NCBI RefSeq assembly: GCF_014651115.1
Contig: NZ_BMWG01000005.1
Coordinates: 194,024 to 258,023 of the forward strand
DNA: 64,000 nucleotides
Direction: 5' to 3'
Origin: Streptomyces inusitatus
GTDB lineage: Bacteria; Actinomycetota; Actinomycetes; Streptomycetales; Streptomycetaceae
Shown here: positions 57,271 through 64,000 of the stretch, in pieces
Position numbering within the stretch: the stretch's first letter is position 1
How the letters are laid out: every line of letters starts with the position of its first letter
Notes under the pieces: generated by a model
Databases searched by the model: none
Seen by the model: only the letters and a program-made list of their open reading frames with translations
Told to the model about the DNA's origin: nothing
Translations under genes and position numbers: made by a program

Positions 57271-58062
57271 TCAGAGCCTGCGGTTGGCCAGCACCGGTAC
57301 CAAGGCGCGTACGGCGGCGACCTCCGCCACGTCCACATCGGCGATGAGCAGCCCGGGAGCGGCCTCCAGCCGGGCGCGTACGGTGCCGTCCGGCCCCACG
57401 AGGGCGCTGTGGCCGATTCCGGCGGGGGTCTTCGGCGGCGCGGGGCGGCCGGACGCGACCGGGTCGGCCTGGTCGACGGCGGCGACCCAGAGGGTGGCGT
57501 CGAGCGCCCGGGCGCGGACGAGCAGCTCCCACTGGTCGCGCTTGCCGGGGCCGTCGCCCCAGGAGGCGGGGAGCAGGGTGAGGACGGCTCCGGCGTCGGC
57601 GTGCGCCCGGAACAGCTCGGGGAAGCGGACGTCGTAGCAGGTGGCGAGGCCGGTACGGACTCCGGCCACCTCGATGGTGACCACTTCGGAGCCGGCCGCG
57701 ACGGTGGCGGACTCGGTGAAGCCGAAGGCGTCGTACAGATGGATCTTGTCGTAGGAGGCCTCGACGCCGGGGCCGGTGGCCAGCAGGGTGTTGGTCACCC
57801 TGCCCTCCCCGGCGGGGGTGAACATCCCGGCGACCACGACGAGTCCGGCGTCCTGGGCGATCCGGCGCACCTCGGTGGCCCAGGGGCCGTCCAGCGGTTC
57901 GGCGAGGGGGGCGAGCGGGGTGCCGAAGCAGGCCATGGTCGCCTCGGGGAAGACAACGGCGTCCGCGCCGGAGTCCGCCGCGCGGCGGGCCTGTTCCCGT
58001 ACGGTGGCAAGGTTGTGCGCGGGGTCGGGGCCGGTCGTGATCTGGCTCAGTGCGATACGCAT
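57271..58062 (-). CDS. Carbon-nitrogen hydrolase (nitrilase superfamily)
   Basis: This 263-residue enzyme has the catalytic triad of the superfamily: Glu40 (VVFPEATM), Lys106 (SYDKIHLYD) and Cys142 (LATCYDVRFPEL). It is similar to the omega-amidase/NIT2 branch that hydrolyses amides such as alpha-ketoglutaramate or deaminated glutathione. The ATG at 58062 begins the conserved MRIALSQITTGPD. It is divergent from the mutA operon, and the 299-base gap shows no further gene. Confidence 0.88.
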   Translation of the reverse strand: MRIALSQITTGPDPAHNLATVREQARRAADSGADAVVFPEATMACFGTPLAPLAEPLDGPWATEVRRIAQDAGLVVVAGMFTPAGEGRVTNTLLATGPGVEASYDKIHLYDAFGFTESATVAAGSEVVTIEVAGVRTGLATCYDVRFPELFRAHADAGAVLTLLPASWGDGPGKRDQWELLVRARALDATLWVAAVDQADPVASGRPAPPKTPAGIGHSALVGPDGTVRARLEAAPGLLIADVDVAEVAAVRALVPVLANRRL

Positions 58063-58361
58063 GGCGGTCCTTGGGGTGAGACGGTCGTCGAGGGCGCGCG
58101 TCGAAGGCGGAGTGCCCCATCTTCCCCGTGCCGCCGCTTCCGCGCACGGGTGTTCCCTTTCATCGCTTCATGTCGCCCGGTGTCGCTCAATGTGGCTTCC
58201 TGCGCGCTTTCATGGCCGCGAACAGGACAACGGAGGGAGGGAGTCCGGTTTCTCCCGGGATGTAGTGCATCAGGGATGCCGAATCAAGGCCGACTCGGCG
58301 TATACAAGATCACAGAGCATTGGCCGCTGCCTCACCGCGTGATTGTCCTAGCATCCGAACC

Positions 58362-60235
58362 ATGACGGTCATCCCAGACGACGGGTTCCCCCTGGCCGCC
58401 GAGTTCCCGGACGCCTCACAGGAGCAGTGGCGGCGGCTGGTGGCCGGCGTGCTGCGCAAGACCGGCAAGGACGTCTCCGACACGGCGCCGGAGGAGATGC
58501 TCTCCACAGTGGTGGAGGACGGCCTCCGCACCCGCCCCCTCTACACGGCGGACGACAGCACGGCCCCCGAGGGGTTCCCGGGCTTCGCCCCCTTCCTCCG
58601 GGGCGGTACGCCGGAGGGCGGCGCGGTCTCCGGCTGGGACGTCCGCCAGCGGCACGAGCGGCCGGACCCCCGCCGCACCAATGAGGCCGTGCTCGCGGAC
58701 CTGGAGCACGGCGTGACCTCGCTCTGGCTCTCCGTCGGCCCGTCCGGAATCCCCCTCTCCGGTCTCGCCGCCGCGCTGGAGGGCGTCTATCTGGACCTCG
58801 CCCCCGTGGTGCTCGACGCCGGGGACGGATTCGAGGCCGCCGCCGAGGAGTTCCTGCGGCTGCTGGACGAGCGGGGCGTCGAGAGCCCCGGCGGGAACCT
58901 CGGCGCGGACCCGCTGGGCCACGCGGCCAGGACCGGGTCCTACGAGGAGGTCGCGGAGCTGACGGCGGCGGCCGCCCGGCTCGCCCTGCGCTGCCACGAC
59001 ACCCGCCCCGGGCTGCGGGCGCTGACCGCCGACGCGCTCCCGTACCACGAGGCCGGGGCCTCGGCCGCGCAGGAGGTGGGCTGCTCGCTGGCGACCGGCG
59101 TCGCCCTGCTGCGCGCCCTCACCGACGCGGGTCTCTCCGCCGAGGCCGCCCTCGGCCAGCTGGAGTTCCGCTACGCGGCCACCGCCGACCAGTTTCTGAC
59201 GATCGCCAAGCTGCGGGCCGCCCGCCGGGTCTGGGCCAGGGTCGCCGAGGCCTGCGGGGCGCGGGACGCGGGGGCCCAGCGCCAGCACGCGGTGACCTCG
59301 CCGGTGATGATGACCCGGCGCGATCCCTGGGTGAACATGCTCCGCACCACGGTGGCCTCGCTCGCCGCCGGAGTGGGCGGGGCGGACTCCGTGACCGTGC
59401 TCCCCTTCGACCACGCCATCGGACTGCCGGACGACTTCGCCCGCAGGATCGCCCGCAACACCTCCACAATCCTGCTGGAGGAGTCGCACGTGGGCCGCGT
59501 CATCGACCCGGCCGGCGGCTCCTGGTACGTGGAGCGGCTCACCGACGAACTGGCGCACAGCGCCTGGGAGTGGTTCCAGGAGATCGAGGGCGCGGGCGGC
59601 CAGCTCGCCGCGCTCCGCTCCGGCCTGGTCTCCGAGCGGATCGGGACGGCCTGGACCGAGCGCCTGGCGAAGATCGCCAAACGCCGTGAACCGATCACCG
59701 GGGTCAGCGAGTTCCCACTGCTCTCCCAGCCCCCGGTGGAGCGCGATCCCGCACCCGCCCCGCCCTCCGGCGGACTGCCCAGGGTCCGCCGCGACGAGGC
59801 CTTCGAGGCGCTGCGCACCCGCTCGGACGCGCATCTGGACACCACCGGCTCCCGGCCGAGGATCTTCATCGCCGCGATCGGCCCGGCCTCCGCGCACACC
59901 GCGCGCACCACCTTCACGGCCAACCTCTTCCAGGCGGGCGGGATCGAACCCGTCCACGACCCCGTCTCGGTCGACGCGGCCTCCGCCGGTGAGGCGTTCC
60001 GGGCCAGCGGGGCGAGTGTGGCGTGCGTCTGCTCCAGCGACGCGCTCTACGCCGAGCAGGCGGCTCCGGTGGCGAAGGCGCTGAAGGAGGCAGGGGCGGT
60101 GCGGGTGTATCTCGCGGGTCGCCCCGGCGAGCTGCGGGAAACCTATGTACGGGCCGGAGTCGACGAGTTCGTCGCCGTCGGCGGCGACGCGGTCGCCGTC
60201 CTCTCCCGCGCCCTCGACCGGATCGGAGTGGCGTG

Positions 60236-60236
<1 letters not shown>
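58362..60236 (+). CDS. mutA: Methylmalonyl-CoA mutase small subunit
   Basis: This 624-residue protein is the MutA subunit: a TIM-barrel like that of MutB ([59 protein letters not shown]) and a C-terminal cobalamin-like domain that lacks the B12 ligand motif, reading [12 protein letters not shown] where MutB has DxHxxG. It is not catalytic but is needed for assembly of the mutase, which converts methylmalonyl-CoA and succinyl-CoA. The start codon is ATG 58362; no ribosome site is obvious. The stop overlaps mutB by one base (TGATG). Confidence 0.95.
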
Positions 60237-62434
<2,198 letters not shown>

Positions 62435-62447
62435 GACAGGGCCACCG

Positions 62448-63443
62448 ATGCCACAGACGATCGATGTAGACAGCTATGTCCAGGGTGTCCGGGCCGGTTC
62501 CCGGGCCTACATCGCGCGGGCGATCACCCTGTTGGAGTCCACCAGGGCCGATCACCGCGCGCTGGCGCAGCGGCTGCTGACCGAGCTGCTGCCGTACGCG
62601 GGCGCGGCCCGGCGGGTGGGCATCAGCGGGGTGCCCGGGGTGGGCAAGTCCACCTTCATCGACGCGCTGGGCACCATGCTCACCTCGCTCGGCCACCGGG
62701 TGGCGGTCCTGGCGGTGGATCCCTCCTCCAGCCGGACAGGGGGTTCGATCCTCGGCGACAAGACCCGGATGGAGCGGCTGGCGGTCGACCCTTCGGCGTT
62801 CGTCCGGCCCTCTCCGACCTCGGGGACGCTCGGCGGGGTGGCGAAGGCGACCCGCGAGACCATCGTGGTGGTGGAGGCGGCGGGCTACGACGTGGTGCTG
62901 GTGGAGACCGTCGGGGTGGGGCAGTCGGAGACGACCGTCGCCCAGATGGTCGACTCCTTCCTGCTGCTCACGCTCGCGCGCACCGGGGATCAGCTCCAGG
63001 GCATCAAGAAGGGCGTCCTGGAGCTGGCCGATGTGATCACGGTGAACAAGGCGGACGGCCCGCACGAGCGCGACGCCCGCTCGGCGGCCCGCGAGCTGGC
63101 GGGCGCGCTGCGGCTGATGCATCCGGCGGACGCGGCGTGGACCCCTCCGGTGCTGTCGTGCAGCGCCCGTGAGTCCAGCGGTCTGGACACCGTCTGGGAG
63201 CGGCTGGAGCAGCACCGGACGCTGCTGGAGTCGACCGGCCGGCTGGCGGCCAAGCGGCGGGACCAGCAGATCGACTGGACCTGGTCGATGGTCCACGACG
63301 AGCTGCTCGACCGGCTGCACGGCCACCCCGGGGTGCGGGAGCTGGCCCCCGCCCTGGAGCGGCTGGTGCGCGACGGCGAGCTGACGGCCACGCTGGCGGC
63401 GGAGCGCATCCTGGAGGCGTTCCAGGGGCCGGGCGGGGTGTGA
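62448..63443 (+). CDS. meaB: Methylmalonyl-CoA mutase-associated GTPase MeaB
   Basis: This 331-residue G3E-family GTPase has P-loop [12 protein letters not shown] (58-69), [18 protein letters not shown] (switch), [17 protein letters not shown] and [17 protein letters not shown] (NKxD). MeaB gates adenosylcobalamin loading and protects the mutase from inactivation. It directly follows mutB, as in other actinomycetes, so the three genes form a complete operon. Confidence 0.95.
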   Translation: MPQTIDVDSYVQGVRAGSRAYIARAITLLESTRADHRALAQRLLTELLPYAGAARRVGISGVPGVGKSTFIDALGTMLTSLGHRVAVLAVDPSSSRTGGSILGDKTRMERLAVDPSAFVRPSPTSGTLGGVAKATRETIVVVEAAGYDVVLVETVGVGQSETTVAQMVDSFLLLTLARTGDQLQGIKKGVLELADVITVNKADGPHERDARSAARELAGALRLMHPADAAWTPPVLSCSARESSGLDTVWERLEQHRTLLESTGRLAAKRRDQQIDWTWSMVHDELLDRLHGHPGVRELAPALERLVRDGELTATLAAERILEAFQGPGGV

Positions 63444-63495
63444 GCCCGGCGCGGCCGGGAACGCGGGCCGGGAGTACGGGCCGGGAGCGCGCGCC

Positions 63496-64000
63496 CTACC
63501 CGAGGCGGTAGAGGTTGAAGCGGCAGGCCTGGATCTGACGGCGCATCACGGTCGCCATGGCGCGCAGCATTCCGCGCTGGGCCATCGGCAGCCGGGCGCT
63601 GACGGCGGCGGGCAGCCGGGCGAAGGTGCAGGACTGGGCGAGGGCGATGGAGTCGTGCCAGCCCTCCGGTTCGGCCGGGTCCTCGCAGCGCCAGCGCGGC
63701 CGGGCGGCGGGGCCGCCGAGGACCTCGTGGCCGTCGTGGCCGTCGTGGCCGTCGTGACTCTCGTGCCCGTCTCGCTCGTCGGTGCGCCCGGAGGCGGTCT
63801 CCAGGGCGAGATGCGCCCCCGGCAGCCGTTCGGCGGCCATCCGGAAGACGTCGCGGACCTGCTCCTTCGCGAGCTGGATCAGGGTGGACTCGCCGACCAG
63901 GAAATACGGCCCCGGGCTGGCGCGCACGGCGTCGACCCAGCCGGGGTCGGTCACGGACGCGGCGATGGCCCGGCGGCGGCCGGTGTCCTCGCCGAAGGCG
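63496..64000 (-). CDS. Leucine-carboxyl-methyltransferase-family protein, 5' end outside window
   Basis: The frame remains open through the right edge, so the N-terminus is missing. The visible part includes DTGRRRAIAASVTDPGW, ASPGPYFLVGESTLIQLAKE and the C-terminal RRQIQACRFNLYRLG, which match the LCM/PpmP-type O-methyltransferases common in polyketide-producing Streptomyces. A histidine-rich GHD repeat, encoded by three copies of GTGGCCGTC (63727-63753), inserts near the middle and may bind metal or vary in length. The function and complete length cannot be stated. Confidence 0.7.
   Translation of the reverse strand, partial: AFGEDTGRRRAIAASVTDPGWVDAVRASPGPYFLVGESTLIQLAKEQVRDVFRMAAERLPGAHLALETASGRTDERDGHESHDGHDGHDGHEVLGGPAARPRWRCEDPAEPEGWHDSIALAQSCTFARLPAAVSARLPMAQRGMLRAMATVMRRQIQACRFNLYRLG

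Noticed and set aside
58320..58361. TAGCAT at 58349-58354 as the -10 of a leaderless mutA promoter.
   Set aside because: The nearest -35-like TTGGCC is 23 bases away, so the promoter is not supported.

Overview
The window is chromosomal DNA of a high-GC actinomycete, almost certainly Streptomyces. The third-codon G/C bias is extreme, many starts are GTG, and genes are often translationally coupled through ATGA or GTGA overlaps. It has a DasR-type dre site, a DmdR1/IdeR-type iron box, a class F sortase, MerR, TetR and MarR regulators and a methylmalonyl-CoA mutase operon. No rRNA, prophage, insertion sequence or CRISPR array was seen. The content is mostly ordinary chromosomal metabolism, transport and regulation, with a few unusual loci.

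Layout, left half. 83-1303: a truncated cNMP-binding protein and a NarL/DevR-type response regulator. 1355-2890: a MOSC protein and a nucleotidyltransferase. 2918-8200, all on the minus strand: a membrane NACHT NTPase, an overlapping cytochrome P450, an unrecognised 451-residue protein, and two tandem tRNA-like elements with their own promoter. 8341-16059: envelope or membrane hypotheticals, an S41 peptidase, a universal stress protein, a MerR/beta-clamp fusion coupled to a TPR-like protein, and a methyltransferase. 16426-20038: a zinc alcohol dehydrogenase and a flavin reductase/luciferase-like monooxygenase pair with a divergent TetR. 20093-23765: an iron-box-controlled pair of fused ABC exporter-fold transporters, probably siderophore importers. 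23803-29835: kdpD, kdpE and a divergent kdpB without kdpA or kdpC.

Layout, right half. 29935-33916: two small proteins, a cold-shock gene with a structured leader, a DUF1838 protein, a PAP2 membrane phosphatase and a TerB-like protein. 34053-41894: a PEP-synthase/rifampin-phosphotransferase-like enzyme, folD behind a ZTP riboswitch, an MFS exporter with its MarR regulator and operator, a flavin-reductase-like protein and a secreted FG-GAP protein. 42367-48759: a P-loop kinase, a HAD phosphatase, three methyltransferases, a PRC-barrel protein, an FGE-like protein and a TetR/DoxX pair. 48922-51032: dhaKLM. 51261-52452: a putative surface protein with a class F sortase. 52510-53685: a small Cys protein and dre-controlled nagB. 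53955-58062: a flavohemoprotein, a succinate-semialdehyde-type dehydrogenase, a hypothetical and a nitrilase-family hydrolase. 58362-63443: mutA-mutB-meaB. 63496 to the right edge: a truncated leucine-carboxyl-methyltransferase-family gene.

The best candidate for something undescribed is the tRNA-like locus. Two cloverleaf elements (3005-3076 and 2918-2991) share D and T arms but have abnormal anticodon loops. They lie downstream of a strong promoter whose -10 region and following 7 bases nearly duplicate those at the start of the neighbouring unknown gene (3141-4496). The MerR/sliding-clamp fusion and the orphan kdpB are the next most unusual observations.
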